In this document: one piece after another, positions 35,301 through 45,600 of the stretch
How positions within the stretch are numbered: position 1 is the stretch's first letter
Layout: the number at the start of each line of letters is the position of its first letter
Assembly (NCBI GenBank): GCA_029974635.1
Contig: JARKQY010000019.1
Location: 32,863-96,862 of the forward strand
Source of the DNA: Bacillota bacterium
GTDB taxonomy: Bacteria > Bacillota > UBA4882 > UBA8346
Length of the DNA stretch: 64,000 nt
Direction: 5' to 3'
Translations under genes and position numbers: made by a program
Notes under the pieces: model-generated
Told to the model about the DNA's origin: nothing
Seen by the model: only the letters and a program-made list of their open reading frames with translations
Databases searched by the model: none

Positions 35301-38300
35301 TAATAAGCGGCCTTCACCATCCATGTAATATTTAGTGCCGTCCTTGGTGGTCAGGGTGTAGTTCTTGGTTATCCAGGACTCGCCAACCTTGGTGGGATTC
35401 CCGGAAGAATTCGCAGCGGAATGGATATCCCCCTGCTTTTCCTGTTCCTTCTCCAGCACAAAATGTTCCCCGGCGTGGCATTCGAAGCGTCCGTGGCCTT
35501 GGCCGCCCCAGCCGGGACCGTCCATGGTCCAGGTAATCTTCTTCATACTCCCCCCTGGAAGATGCACGAACTGGCCGTTATCATTTTTCTCCACCCAGAC
35601 CGTATTCAGCCGCCAGCCCCGGCCGAAGCCATAGGTGGCCGCCGGGCCGCTCAAGGCGTGATCCAGTTGCCTGGCCATAAAGTTGATGAATGCGGTAAAG
35701 AAAGGATTTCCAAAATCAAAAAAACCCACCACCGCCTGGAGCACGTTGTCCTCATCCAAGCCCCAGTCTGACTGGGCGGTCAAGTGGTCGTAGGATCGGG
35801 ATATGGTAAGGTCCAGGCCGCCTTTGCCCGGCAAGACGAAATCTTTGGCGGTAACCGTAGCTGTTCCGCCGCCGTATGCGATGCCTACCTGGTTATTCTG
35901 GGAATAGCCGCCCATGGGCGAAGCCCCCATACCGCCAATCTGCTCCGGAGACAGGGACGGTGCCAGGGACGCCTGAACCGAAAAGGCGGAGAAATGGGTG
36001 GTAAAAAAGTAAACCGTATGGGTCTGAGAATTTACGAAACTGGCGGGCACCACTTCCCAGTTTTCATTCTTGTAATTATAATGATAGGCCTTCAGACTGC
36101 TTTCCTTGACATACTGATACATGCCTTCCAGCTTATAATTGATCCCCACCAGCACCGGCTTCTCGAACTCCACTCCCTTGGGGTCAACCGGTCCCTGAGA
36201 GGTGGCCGCGCTGAACTCATATACGGGCGAGACGTTAATATTATGGCTCTGTTCCAACAGCGGTTCCGGATTTTTAATCTCCATCACCGTCAAGGTCTTC
36301 GTTTCCGGCAGCGCTCCCGCCGGCACGCCCACCACTACGTTTTCATACTCGATTTTGGTCTCCACCGCCGGATTCACCGTCACTTTGGCAAAGCCCGGCT
36401 GAACAGTGGCCGCGGTGGCGGCTGGGCTCGTATTGTCGATATGATCCAATGCTTTAACGGAGTAAGTATAGTTTTGAAAGTTCTCAACCTCAATATCGGT
36501 ATATTGGGTAATCTCCGGCCCAAACTCCTCTGCGGGACCTTCCGGGAAAGCCGGCGTCCGTTTCAGGATATATTTCTTAAAATCCGTTTCCGGATTGGGT
36601 TTCCAACTGACAATGATCTTCCGGTCTCCCGGCACCGCTTTAAACTCTCTTACCGCCACCGGCGGGGTAGTGTCAATAAATACTTTGACGCTGCCGGTTG
36701 TCTCCCACCCCGCTTTATCGGTGGCCTTAATCTTAATCGTATGCTCCCCGTCGGATAAAGCCGGCATTTTGTACGGACTGCTAACCGGACCGCTAAAAGG
36801 ACCGTCATCCGCCGCCAGTTCATAACGGCTGATTCCGCTGCCGCTATCAGTGGTTCCGAAGCGGATCACCGGCCGGTTATTATTGGTCCAACCGGCCGGG
36901 TCGGCAACCGGAGTGAACTCAGCCGGAGGAAGGACGTCAACCCCGATATTCCGGGAGATCAAGACAGTGTTCCCGGCGCTGTCCCGGGCTTCAATCTTTA
37001 CGGCATGGACACCTTCCGTCAAGCTAAGGGCTGCCGTCCAGGGAGCGGGTTCAACCGGAGCGCCCGCAGGCGAACTGACGGCTGCCGCTATCCCGTTCAC
37101 CAGGATGGTTACCGGCGAGGCATCCCTGACTTTGCCGCTGACCATCACGGCGGAATGATTAAGATAGGCGCCTTCCGGAGGTTGCACCTCCGTCAGGAGC
37201 GGGGGAGTCCGGTCCAGTTTCACCTCTGCTTCGACGACACTGGTCAACCCGTTTTGGTCGACAGCCTTGACGGTGAGTTTGTTTCCGCCTTCCTTCAGGG
37301 TTACCGTAGCCGCGAAGCAGCCGTTGTTGACGGTAGCCTTAATCCCGTTTACCGTTACCGTGACCGGGGTTAAGCTCCCCACCTGGCCGCTGACGGTGAT
37401 GGGAGAGGTGTTGACGGCCTGCCCGCTTAAGGGGTAAAGCAGCTTGAGATCAGGCGCAGTACTGGTCCGGATCACTTTCACCGTTTTCACCCGGGCAAAT
37501 TTACCGCCCCCACTGGGAAAGACTTTCACGGTAATCAAATTCAATCCTTCCGCCAGGGTCACGGTTCGCTGGAAAGACTTGTTGATCAAGGGTGTTTCGC
37601 TCTCGTTAATGAATATTTTCCCGGCTGCCCCCTGGACCTGGCCGGTGACGGTGATGCCGGCGGCCTGGGTATAGGTGGGCTTCTCCTCCGGCAGGTTGAT
37701 GGTGAACTCCGGGAAGTTTCCGATATAGATGCTGACCCGGTCCGAACCGTACCGGCCGGAATGGTCGGTGGCCGTGGCGACGATCTCCGTTTCCGCGTTC
37801 AACGGTAATCCGAGTTGGGCCAGAGGGATCTCAAACTTGGTGCCGCTGGCGGTCACTGTCAGTCCGTTGATGACGATCCGGGCATCGGGGTTATCCACGG
37901 ACCCGGCCAGGACCGTTTGGGATAACTTATGTAGATCCACCGGTTCTCCGTGAGCGGGAGAGCTGATTTTAATCACCGGCGCGCCGTCATTTACCCGGCT
38001 GCCGCGGATGAACAACTCCGCCGGACCTTGTCCGCCGTAATTCACCCGGATACGGACGGCGGTTTGGTTGACCGGATAAATAAGCTCCCCACCGGCCGGA
38101 GCGGTCTCCCGCCGGAAGTTGGCCAGGTCGCGCCATTGGCCGTTTTGTTCTATCGCTAGCAAGACCTGGGGTTGGGTGCCGATGTATTGCAGCACCAGCT
38201 CGTCTAGATGGTACGGTCCGCTCAGATTGATGATCTCCTCGCCGGCCTTAGCCGCTGTTAACCGCCAGCCATCGGTGAGGCCGGTGACCGGCGCATTGGC

Positions 38301-39560
38301 CGTCCGGACCGGGTTAAGCTCCAGCCGGCAGTCCATCAAGGTCTGATCAGCGGCTCTCCTTACCCGGATGAAGTTGGCTCCGGTTGAAAAGTCCGCGCTG
38401 TTTAAGGTTACGCTGTATATTTGATAGTCCCGGATGCTGGTGACCGGGCTCAAGTTCTCCATGTTCCTGCCGTTCAGTTCCCAGGCCAGGGGGATGCCGC
38501 TGCCTCCGCGGGTGACGAAATGCAACCGGGCCGGGGTACCGGCCGGCTCCAAATGAAAGCTGTAATCCGCCGGAAGATTAGCGCCGATTGGCAAAGGGGA
38601 TTGGCTGATCTGGATATAGCGGCTACCTGCCGGAGAGGTCCGGCTGCCCCAGATCTCGACTTCCCGGATTCCCCCGGTCCATTGAACATTATTGATGACG
38701 ATCCGGATCTGGCCGGTTTGAATATTGGCGGCGGAGAGATCGAAGCTGGTCCAGGCCGCTCCCAGTTCTTTGACTTCCAAATTGGCCAGGCCGGGAATGT
38801 CGATCCAGGCGCCGTTTTGGCGGTATTGGATCTTAAAGCGGCATTCCCACCAGAAGATGCCGTTACGGTCCAGAGGTCCGCCGCCGAAGATCTTAATCCG
38901 CCGGATCGTACATGTTTCGCCCAGATCGGCGATGGTATCCCCCTCGGGATTGATGGCCGGATAAACGTACCAGGCGGTATAAGTGTTCTCATCAAAAAGG
39001 TGTCCGTATGGGTATCCGGCTTCCGCCTGCCGGTTGCTGGTTAGTTGGACCGGCTTCAACCGCTCCACCATATCCCGGCCTTTCCGCCCTAACACCTTGA
39101 GTTCGCTGATTCCTCCCAGCTGGTTCTCTCCGCCGGGATTGGTCAATTGCAACCGGAGCCGGTCGGTGGCGATCCGGTCATAGCTTAAGTCCACCAGATT
39201 CCATCCCGGCAGGGCGGGGTCACTCTTGATGCCGGTAGCGGCGATGAAAGAACGCCAGCTTCCATCCTGCCGGTATTCCACGGTCAATTCTCCCGTCCAG
39301 GGGCCGTAGAGGTAAAGCCCTTCGATGAGCGCTGCTTCTTCCAACCGCAGTTCGGCCCAGAGCGGTCCATCCGGATTACCGGTACTTATCCAGCCAATGG
39401 CCGGATCATGGTCGATCAGGTATTGGACCGGCGTGGCCGTGTCGGTATTTTCACCGCCGGTGATCCCGATCACGGCGATCTCTCCGCCGGCGCTCCAAGC
39501 GCTCATAATCAGCATGGTTACGAATACCGACAATAGTAAGATGGAACCTATCTTTTTCAT
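29313..39560 (-). CDS. Giant secreted Rhs/YD-repeat polymorphic toxin with L,D-transpeptidase-like tip
   Basis: 3415 residues with a Sec signal peptide (MKKIGSILLLSVFVTMLIM). In order: discoidin-like domains (about 38000-39450), bacterial Ig-like repeats (SPITVSGQV, SAVMVSGKV), an Fn3-like domain, a ZU5-like segment (VGVPAGALPETKTLTV), the Rhs entry (FVLPGKGGLDLTISRSYDHL), a hydrophobic patch (SIIQAIMTGPAGWISLVVGM), many YD repeats (about 30900-34900), and the core border FYDPEIGRFITEDNM...NPVNSIDPTGHF. The last about 335 residues are the variable tip. They end with GIEIHSGDSNTNRGSMGC, which recalls the H...SxGC catalytic motif of YkuD-type L,D-transpeptidases. The ATG at 39560 has GGAGG upstream. 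It is probably co-transcribed with its neighbours. Confidence 0.85.
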   Translation of the reverse strand: MKKIGSILLLSVFVTMLIMSAWSAGGEIAVIGITGGENTDTATPVQYLIDHDPAIGWISTGNPDGPLWAELRLEEAALIEGLYLYGPWTGELTVEYRQDGSWRSFIAATGIKSDPALPGWNLVDLSYDRIATDRLRLQLTNPGGENQLGGISELKVLGRKGRDMVERLKPVQLTSNRQAEAGYPYGHLFDENTYTAWYVYPAINPEGDTIADLGETCTIRRIKIFGGGPLDRNGIFWWECRFKIQYRQNGAWIDIPGLANLEVKELGAAWTSFDLSAANIQTGQIRIVINNVQWTGGIREVEIWGSRTSPAGSRYIQISQSPLPIGANLPADYSFHLEPAGTPARLHFVTRGGSGIPLAWELNGRNMENLSPVTSIRDYQIYSVTLNSADFSTGANFIRVRRAADQTLMDCRLELNPVRTANAPVTGLTDGWRLTAAKAGEEIINLSGPYHLDELVLQYIGTQPQVLLAIEQNGQWRDLANFRRETAPAGGELIYPVNQTAVRIRVNYGGQGPAELFIRGSRVNDGAPVIKISSPAHGEPVDLHKLSQTVLAGSVDNPDARIVINGLTVTASGTKFEIPLAQLGLPLNAETEIVATATDHSGRYGSDRVSIYIGNFPEFTINLPEEKPTYTQAAGITVTGQVQGAAGKIFINESETPLINKSFQRTVTLAEGLNLITVKVFPSGGGKFARVKTVKVIRTSTAPDLKLLYPLSGQAVNTSPITVSGQVGSLTPVTVTVNGIKATVNNGCFAATVTLKEGGNKLTVKAVDQNGLTSVVEAEVKLDRTPPLLTEVQPPEGAYLNHSAVMVSGKVRDASPVTILVNGIAAAVSSPAGAPVEPAPWTAALSLTEGVHAVKIEARDSAGNTVLISRNIGVDVLPPAEFTPVADPAGWTNNNRPVIRFGTTDSGSGISRYELAADDGPFSGPVSSPYKMPALSDGEHTIKIKATDKAGWETTGSVKVFIDTTPPVAVREFKAVPGDRKIIVSWKPNPETDFKKYILKRTPAFPEGPAEEFGPEITQYTDIEVENFQNYTYSVKALDHIDNTSPAATAATVQPGFAKVTVNPAVETKIEYENVVVGVPAGALPETKTLTVMEIKNPEPLLEQSHNINVSPVYEFSAATSQGPVDPKGVEFEKPVLVGINYKLEGMYQYVKESSLKAYHYNYKNENWEVVPASFVNSQTHTVYFFTTHFSAFSVQASLAPSLSPEQIGGMGASPMGGYSQNNQVGIAYGGGTATVTAKDFVLPGKGGLDLTISRSYDHLTAQSDWGLDEDNVLQAVVGFFDFGNPFFTAFINFMARQLDHALSGPAATYGFGRGWRLNTVWVEKNDNGQFVHLPGGSMKKITWTMDGPGWGGQGHGRFECHAGEHFVLEKEQEKQGDIHSAANSSGNPTKVGESWITKNYTLTTKDGTKYYMDGEGRLLRVVNRLGSAQITFSYNGKQIDYITDSVGRKIDFTYTGNMIASIKGAGKTVTYQYENDELKWADNGGVQRTNYGYKAYTMESASSSISAVSIIQAIMTGPAGWISLVVGMIPFGRSDTVYYLTDVTTPFGGKYTFEYTKYDAVHYLAQDLAYSVIWYDFYKATGLKEIGSAFTKETKVEYNITFANDQAPTVTNCTVTEGKRKTKMVFSRYSNSVDEGASMLTAQMVYGEHDRLISSHAVLEFDAGLEAPTRIVDETGGRRTIQTFAYDNWGNIIRQWNSKTEVEAYYTYANTNAPAINNQLALASPYGPQTIAAAIHDARTGELVLNKNGSKTIAQQTYYKFDPNGNLREKAVRYGSRWLTTGYQYDAAGNVVKMSSPRGTETEFEYSATYQNALLTKVVLKKLTDANGQVRNNLVLREVGYEPETYQKRWEKDARGFVTEYSQDVLGRPVQTVLPDDDDLPEFRPTVLTGAIDRGGHRSNNPFQTNSYDDAGRTTTVTDPKGNRTDYVYDSFEHLVEIRKFKKSLGFIPYVYSRVRVEYDDVGNITAIVSPNGTANPDEAYKYTTVYQYDETNRLKKVIYPDDTAVLADNPYKYYDYNDVANSVTVTDENGHDTLIQKDAVDRVISQDLGLGNEEGYRISCSYDSLGNKVADTDGRNNTTVFEYDDLNQLVKKTLPAVYVLNDPNASNTTSSSPLYSYEYDDEGNLVKEIAPLGSSVIREYDEMNREIRITTSFTVKDSVKKTAVTKTFHDLAGNKVEVIDANGKSTRFEYTARGWLKRKIDLNGGVSSFTYDLVGNKLTETDPRGNMPGAVPNSFTAWYFYDDLYRVVKAVLPDKTPPSDPENPGDNPVIRFEYDYNGNCTTEIKANGQVITYVYDGRNRLVSQSQSLNGKTYTASFEYDGVGNKRFVYDNKGNKTEYVYDALNRLVRIVFPEGNTVQNRYDNNGNIVQVIDGVYNETNSSYDALNRLESVTDGEGNTSHYYYNRDGRMTKQVSANNLVTKFFLNELGMPLRTVDSLGQSRYFDYDAAGNVTYKKDPRGTEARFEYDDMYRVLQSNLQNGSRMQSLSYQYDIVGNVKEADNGQVKLVYNDADGNYDSDPFNRISKVAQVLPDGTRYTTEYQYDIMGQMTGIRYPNSTGWLTYDYDKMGRLIGIPGFAGTKDTPGFTYDDNSALESIKTNNGITTTYQRDDNGRITGINTAKVFGDNILSLTYAFDNANNIIRRNDNSYVYDKVNRLKQATIHGVFEDKFTKADMLMGTADKDYAGTKEPEQDVTELTQVKLDYSARSLILDLQTDAQNICRVELTPEQTGHRVPLDQIEVYYLSGFFYTKLDRSKWVGNKDDQGKITIKFTPILNTNRIKIHCNYDDLNYLQQPMDRAEFYNSPEKLVTVYQKMAARTETYGYDNGGNRLSERILLRKEYGWSYEYYANSNRLKAKVKSDETERIDHTYDLNGNLTSKVVTKGNTVDTWEYAYDLLNQLEQVKKNGVVVSSYVYDPNGFRVEKTGSKGKVHYVPLLNGEVGYKKEFTSGKEFSFVYVGITKLARVDGTIGSSGAKYFYANDHQGSAMVITDKNGNIVTQKDHSPFGTRINSIDDEILNTEDIEDEFTGKEYDEDIGIYYYNARFYDPEIGRFITEDNMADPLNPNEYVYVANNPVNSIDPTGHFTIGGLDKVMSGLSKVGKYMNLLGAIDPKLAKVASAFNSFVNTLSGLEGVKVLYSKISGNYTISYERTVSAADTGIDGVSYKEKVTQTYKKNKLVASETTQMFMSDAGEVTIVTKNSDSDGFSQTYTFVSSDKSNTVDKTITFKSGEEGDKQTNIITTEGFINTNKNNFTDDPFGALMIATTKQGAIGAWQGSSLPNKSAYATIAETTGEPLIMTKMHHKGDPTLYAAVGVNMTADLLWKTPTEGLNPYPGKLDDQGKVIPGTANPNYNTPFATGIEIHSGDSNTNRGSMGCQTVKPGLNGANWNEFSNAMKLDSLKDGAFIGYYYLVRP

Positions 39561-39680
39561 GGTGAATCCTCCTCGAATCCTGTAAATCCGTGAATCCCGT
39601 TTAAAAATGATCTTCCGGCCGGCTTGAACGGCTTTTCTCGTTTTTCCTTCCATTTTGACGGGAACTTTGGAGTAAAGCGT

Positions 39681-42600
39681 CTATTGGTCCAGCGAACCGG
39701 GAGCAATAATTCCTTGCTCATCCTCATAATAATCCGCCGCGCCGTTATTTGCGAAGCTACAACCGCTAATCTCCGGTTCCGCGCCGTCATCTTCCTTGAT
39801 GCCGTAAACCGAGTTGTTTTGGAAGCCGCAATTTTGGACCACCGGATTGCAATGCACGATATGCAGGCCAATTTCGTTATTTTTGAATATGGAATCCGTG
39901 ATCCGGGCGGCGCTATTATAGATGACCAATCCGGCTGACGCCCTTTGAATCACCGCATGGCTGATCACTGAACCGGGATCGGCGTTTTCTATCCGGATAC
40001 CGTTCCAGTAGGTATCACCCCCGATGAATACGGGAGCTCCCTCGCTGCCATTGATAATGACTTTACCGTTAACCAGGATTTGATAATTTCCGGAAAAATC
40101 AATCCGGGTCCCGGCTTTGATTGTTAATACTTTCCCTTGAGGCACCGTAATATCGCCGGTAATCATAATCGGTTCCGTACTTTCCCATTCTTCGTCAAGC
40201 TGTAAGGTACCGGCGGCGGTATTGGTTACGGTTACAAAACTCACTGCTTCTTCGGACCATTTGGCGTCATTATCTTTAACTTTTAAAGTTACTTTATATG
40301 TTCCCAATACGCTATACGTATGAGCGGGCTTGGGATCGGCGCTGGTTCCGCCATCGCCGAAACTCCAGAGATATTCATTTACCGTACCGTCGCTATCGCT
40401 GATCTCGGGATCGAAGGATATGGTTGTTCCTTTGGTTACCGTTTGATCCGGGCCGATATTGGCAACCGGTTTCGCATTCAAACGAATGTTTTGAATAATT
40501 ATACGCCCGGGATTTCCCGCCACATCCACGGGGGTTAAAGTTAAGATATAAGTTCCTTCCAGGCTTTCATCGAATTCATACCCGGCTTGATTGACAATGG
40601 CGATAGTATATGGTTCGGCTCCGGGTTGCGGTACGGTTTCTCCGCCGGGTTTCTCCAATTGTACATTGACAACGCCCGGCTCGGTGCTTTGCAGGATTAC
40701 GGTTAATTTACCCGAGTTGGTTACCAGTTCGGGAGCGGCGCCGATTACTTGCAGCTCCGGCGGGATGGTATCGACAACGAACCCGTTTGAGTATTTGACA
40801 TTGGACCAGTTCCCCACCCCGTTTTGAACCTGCATGGCCAGGTAATAAGCCTGCCCCTCTTCCAAAGACAAGCCGGATAAATCCAGGATCCCGCCGGTCT
40901 CTCCCACCGGTATTCTGGCTGCACCGGCCAGCGGAGAATTATCCTTCACCCTGGTAGCAGTGATCCGGTATGCGCTAATTCCGGTGTCCGGATCGCTTGC
41001 CTCCCAAATAATTCCCTGAATAGAATCTTTGGTTTTCACGTAAGGGGACGCATAATCCAGCTTGATAACAACCGGCGGCGTCAAATCCGTGACAATGGCA
41101 TCTGATTTATGGATTTCCGACCACAGCCCGGCGCCGTTCTTGGCCTTTACCGAGATATAGCAGGAATATTTATCTCCAATAGGAAGGTCATCCCGGTAGA
41201 AGCTGACCGCAGTTTCATTTGTCAGAAGAGTTACCCATCCTCCGGTGATATCCGCCGCGCCCCGATGGCTGCCTACGGCATAACGGTATTCCACGATTCC
41301 CGAGATTTCGTCTTTAGCCTCCCACTGAAGGAGAAAATGCTCCGACGTAAACTGCGGCGCGTTAATTTTAATGATCTCCGGCGGCGTCCGGTCAATGGTC
41401 ACCGGATGGGATCTGGCCGGAACAGACCATGTATCAGGGGCTTCTTCGTATTGGGCCCGGTTTTGGACTCTGATATATACGTAATAAGTCTCATTATCAT
41501 TTAATTCCAGTCCGGTTACTACTTTGCTGCCGCTTAAATTCAGATCCCGCCAGGCCAAACCGGCTCCGTTGGGATTGCTGGAAATGGCATATTGAGCGGC
41601 GACAATGCCGGACGGCGTTGTCCCGGCCTTCCAGTCGAAGACGAGCCTGCCGGAGTCCGACAGATACCTGCCCTGCACGTTAACCGCGGCAACCACCGGC
41701 GCTTTGGAATCAACCATGATACCATCGCTGGTTGTTTCTACCGAAGTTAGATTGGCATGATTCACCGCGCTGACTGTAAAGAAGTATACTTGCCCTTCCT
41801 GTAGCGCCAGGCTCTCCAGATTTAAGTTCTCCAGCCCGCTGTCAGTTAAAATAGCACGGTTTCCAAATATTGCGTCCGGATCATCCAGGGTTCCCAACGA
41901 GAGTTTATACTCACCGATTCCCGATTCAACGTCACTGGCCAAGAGTTGCACCCTCAAGGAACTGCTGGACAGCGAATAATCTCCATAATCGACGGCCAAT
42001 GGCGGATCGGGTGCGGTGGTATCCACCAGGATGCCGTTACTGAATCCGGGGCTGCTTTCAGCCCCCGCGTTATTGACGGCCTTCACCGCGATATAATAGG
42101 TTTTCCCCTGGGTTAGATTCAGACCGGTCAACTCAAATTCCGTTTCAGTACCGGCGTTCACCCAGTATTCTCCGCCGGATAAGGCCCGTTTGGCCGTAAC
42201 CGTATATAGATACTCACGGGTTCCGGATTCCGGATCCGGCGGCGTCCATTTCCAGTTGGCCCGCAACCGGTCATTCCGGTTGGTGTAACTGCCGTCATCC
42301 ATTACCACCGGCGTAGGCGGTATGGACAGATCCATGACCACCGCCGGGCTTACTTGCTGGACCGCCAATCCCGAACCGTTTTCCACCATTAACGTGATAT
42401 AATACCTGCGTCCGTTCTCAAACGGAATGGGGCTGCCGGTGCTATCGGCGCTTAACTGATACCTCCGTAAATTGCCGGCGTTAATCCAGCCATTGGTAAC
42501 ATCAATCTCTCCGGGAGCGGTGCCCAAACCGAGATAGCACTGCACCCCGGATTCCGGGTCGGATGCTTCCCAGCTGCAGATAATCCCGGCGGCGCTCCCG

Positions 42601-45600
42601 AAGTCCGGAGCCTTAAAATTGGCAATGACCGGAGCGGACCAATCGCTGCGGATGCCGTCGCTGGAGCCTGTGTCGGAGTATGTGCCATCATCATATTTAG
42701 CCCGGACATCGCAAAAGTATTGCCGGTTATTCTCCAGGCTCAACCCGGTCACCAGCAGGGAAATAGGAGTGGCTGCCGCTACTCTGATGTCACCCGGATC
42801 ATAAACGGTCCAGTTCTTGATAATTCCTTGCAATGAGCGGATCTGATATTCGTATCCGTTAATTTCCCTGGCGCTGGCCGCAAAGTTCCACGTAAAGTGA
42901 AGGGTTGTCCGTTCGGAGGTGTAAATGCCGTCATCCCCGACCTCGGGCGCGGTGGAACTCGGCCCGGTGACCCGGGTCCCGCCGCTGGATTGGGTGGTTG
43001 TCAATCCGGCAATGTTAGTGGCCTTAACGGTCAGGTAATAGGTTGTTCCAACCGGTATAGCGGCGGTTTGCCGTATTTCCGTCATTTCCGCCGGATAGTT
43101 GAGCGTAAACCAGCCGTTTTGGGTTCCCGGCATACCGGTGGAAAAGTCGGCCCCGCCGGGTGCGGAACCAATGCAATATTGCAACGTAACCACCATGGTT
43201 TCGGGATCATTGGTCCGGATCCGGGCCTTGTAAAGGCCGGTCTCCGGTTGCAGGGCGTCCGTCTCCACAGTTAATTGAGGTCCGGTGGACTCGATAAAGA
43301 TTGGCTCCGAATAAGCGGTGGCTGTTAAGTTTGAACCGTTGGTAGCCCGAACCGCCAGATAATAGACGTTCCCGTGAACGGTTACGGCGTTTGCGGTCAA
43401 ATCTGTCAAAGATTCGTACCAGTTGGCAGCCTCGCCGGACGGTTCCCCGGTTACCGCATATTCGACCTTGGATATGCCCGTATCGGGATCAGCGGCTGCC
43501 ACCGCCGCTCCCAGTCCCGCCAGAGCAGGCAGGTAATACTGGCCGCTGAAAGCCGTTCCGCCGCTCAAGCTGTTTATGGTGACGATGGGAGCGGTGCGGT
43601 CAAAGGATAACGGCGGACTGACGATGACCGGACCGGGAATACCCAGAAAATTTTGCGCTTGAATATACAAATAATAGGTTGCGCCATCCGCAAAGTCTCC
43701 CGGCAGGAGTGTCTGATAGGTCCCCATTTGTCCCGCCAGAACCAACGGAGTCATGGCGGCTGTGTCGCAACCGCCGCTGAAGGTGGACCATAAATATTTG
43801 AATTGGGCGATTCCGGATTCGGGATCGGCCGCGGTCCATTGGACCGGCACCGCGTCATCGGCGGCCAGGAACCGGCCGTCGATTTGCGGCAGCAGGAACT
43901 GGATACCCTGACTGGTGGGCGGAGTGTGATCAATAGAATAGACATGGCTGAAAATGCTGGTATTTCCCGCCTGATCCGTGGCAACCACATAGAGATAATT
44001 AGCTCCCTGGTTATTTATCAGGATATCTCCGGTCACATCCCTGAGTTGGGAATTGTTGATCCGGTATTGCAAACTGGCGAGCCCGGTCCCGGTATCACTG
44101 GCTTGAATTCGCACCCGGTGTTCCAGGGCATATTCCACACTGGTGTTATCCACAGTAATTACTGGTTCAGTTACATCCGGAGTGAAGCTGACCGGATCGG
44201 TTCGGCAGGTGCCGCCGTGTCCGTCGCTGATTACGGCGTACCAGCTATACGTCGCGCCGCTGGTTAGCCCCGTGATATATGAAGTTTCCAGTTTGGTATA
44301 GTTATTGCCGTCACTGCTTACGTAATAATCAATAGTTAATGCATCGCCGTCAGGATCGGTATTGGCGATATCCGCGGTGAAGCTAAATCCGGTTTCGGTC
44401 TGGCGGATATAGCCACTCGGTCCGGCCCCCGCCGGCGTGTCAATGAAGTTATTGGCCAGGGTTACCGCGAATTCTTCGCCGGTGGTTACTTCGTTGTCCT
44501 CGTTATATGTCAAAATCCGGTATTTATAAGTTTCATGGGGTATCAGCCCGGTATTCGCCAGGGTAATCAGGCCGTCGCTTCCTGGAGTCACCGCACCGTT
44601 ATAGCCGCCGCCGGGATTTTGAACGCATTCCGCTTTATACTGAACTGCGCCCTGGACCGGGGCAAATTTAGCGGTAACATAGTGCCCAAGGCCGGCCTCA
44701 TAACCTCCGGCGGCTGTAATCATACCGGCGGGAACCTTGGCTGCCAAAGGATAAGCGGTTACCGGGCCGCTCCATTCGGAGACGTTTCCGGCGTTGTCCT
44801 GGAGTTGCACCCGGATGGCGATTCCCGTGCCCGGATTAGCCGGAATCTCGATACTACCCTCCTCGAAGTTTGATTGGTAATTGGTCCATAAACCGTTTAT
44901 CTGGCGTTGAATATTGACTTTTCCGGAAAGGCCGCTGGCAGCGTCGGTCCCTCCGCTCCAACTGAAGTAAACCGCCTGGTCCTTTCCACGTTTAACTATG
45001 CTTACGCCTTCAATGGACGGCCCGGTATGGTCGAGAATGATTTGGCGCTGGACAACCGGGCCCCACAGGCCGGTATTCCTGCTATGGGATTGCAGATATA
45101 CGGTCTTGGTACCATCAGCGGTCCCGACATTCCAGTCATTGATCGCTATTTGGCTTTGCTGGTTCCGGTCATAGGTTGTCCATGGCCCGGAGGCGCTGTT
45201 GGCGATTCGGATCTGATCAGCCACGTCGTTCATATTCGCGATAGTTAGGTTTACGGCCCCGGTATAGTTATTGGTGTATAATGCGCCGTTATTGATTGTA
45301 AAGGAAGCGCAGGCGGCGTCTTTATTAACACTAAGAGTGCCGCTGGTTTGGACCGTGCCGCCATAATTATCCCTGACGGTAATGGTCCAGGTGTATTCCC
45401 CGTTTTGCAGCGGAGCATTCACGCTTCCAAAGGTCCATTCCCGGTTTTTGGTCTCACCCGAACTTGGCTGGCCGGTGATGGTATAGGTATACCATAACTC
45501 GTCGGCATCAAGATCCCTTGCCTGGGATACGAGGGTTACTATCCCTCCGGAATCGGTGACCGCGCCCGGCGCCGGCTGGACGGACAAGAATTCCGGGACA

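Noticed and set aside
34206..36758. Long plus-strand frames (281 and 324 residues) inside the giant Rhs gene
   Set aside because: They are antisense shadows of a GC-biased coding region; the minus-strand Rhs/YD motifs are unambiguous across the same bases.
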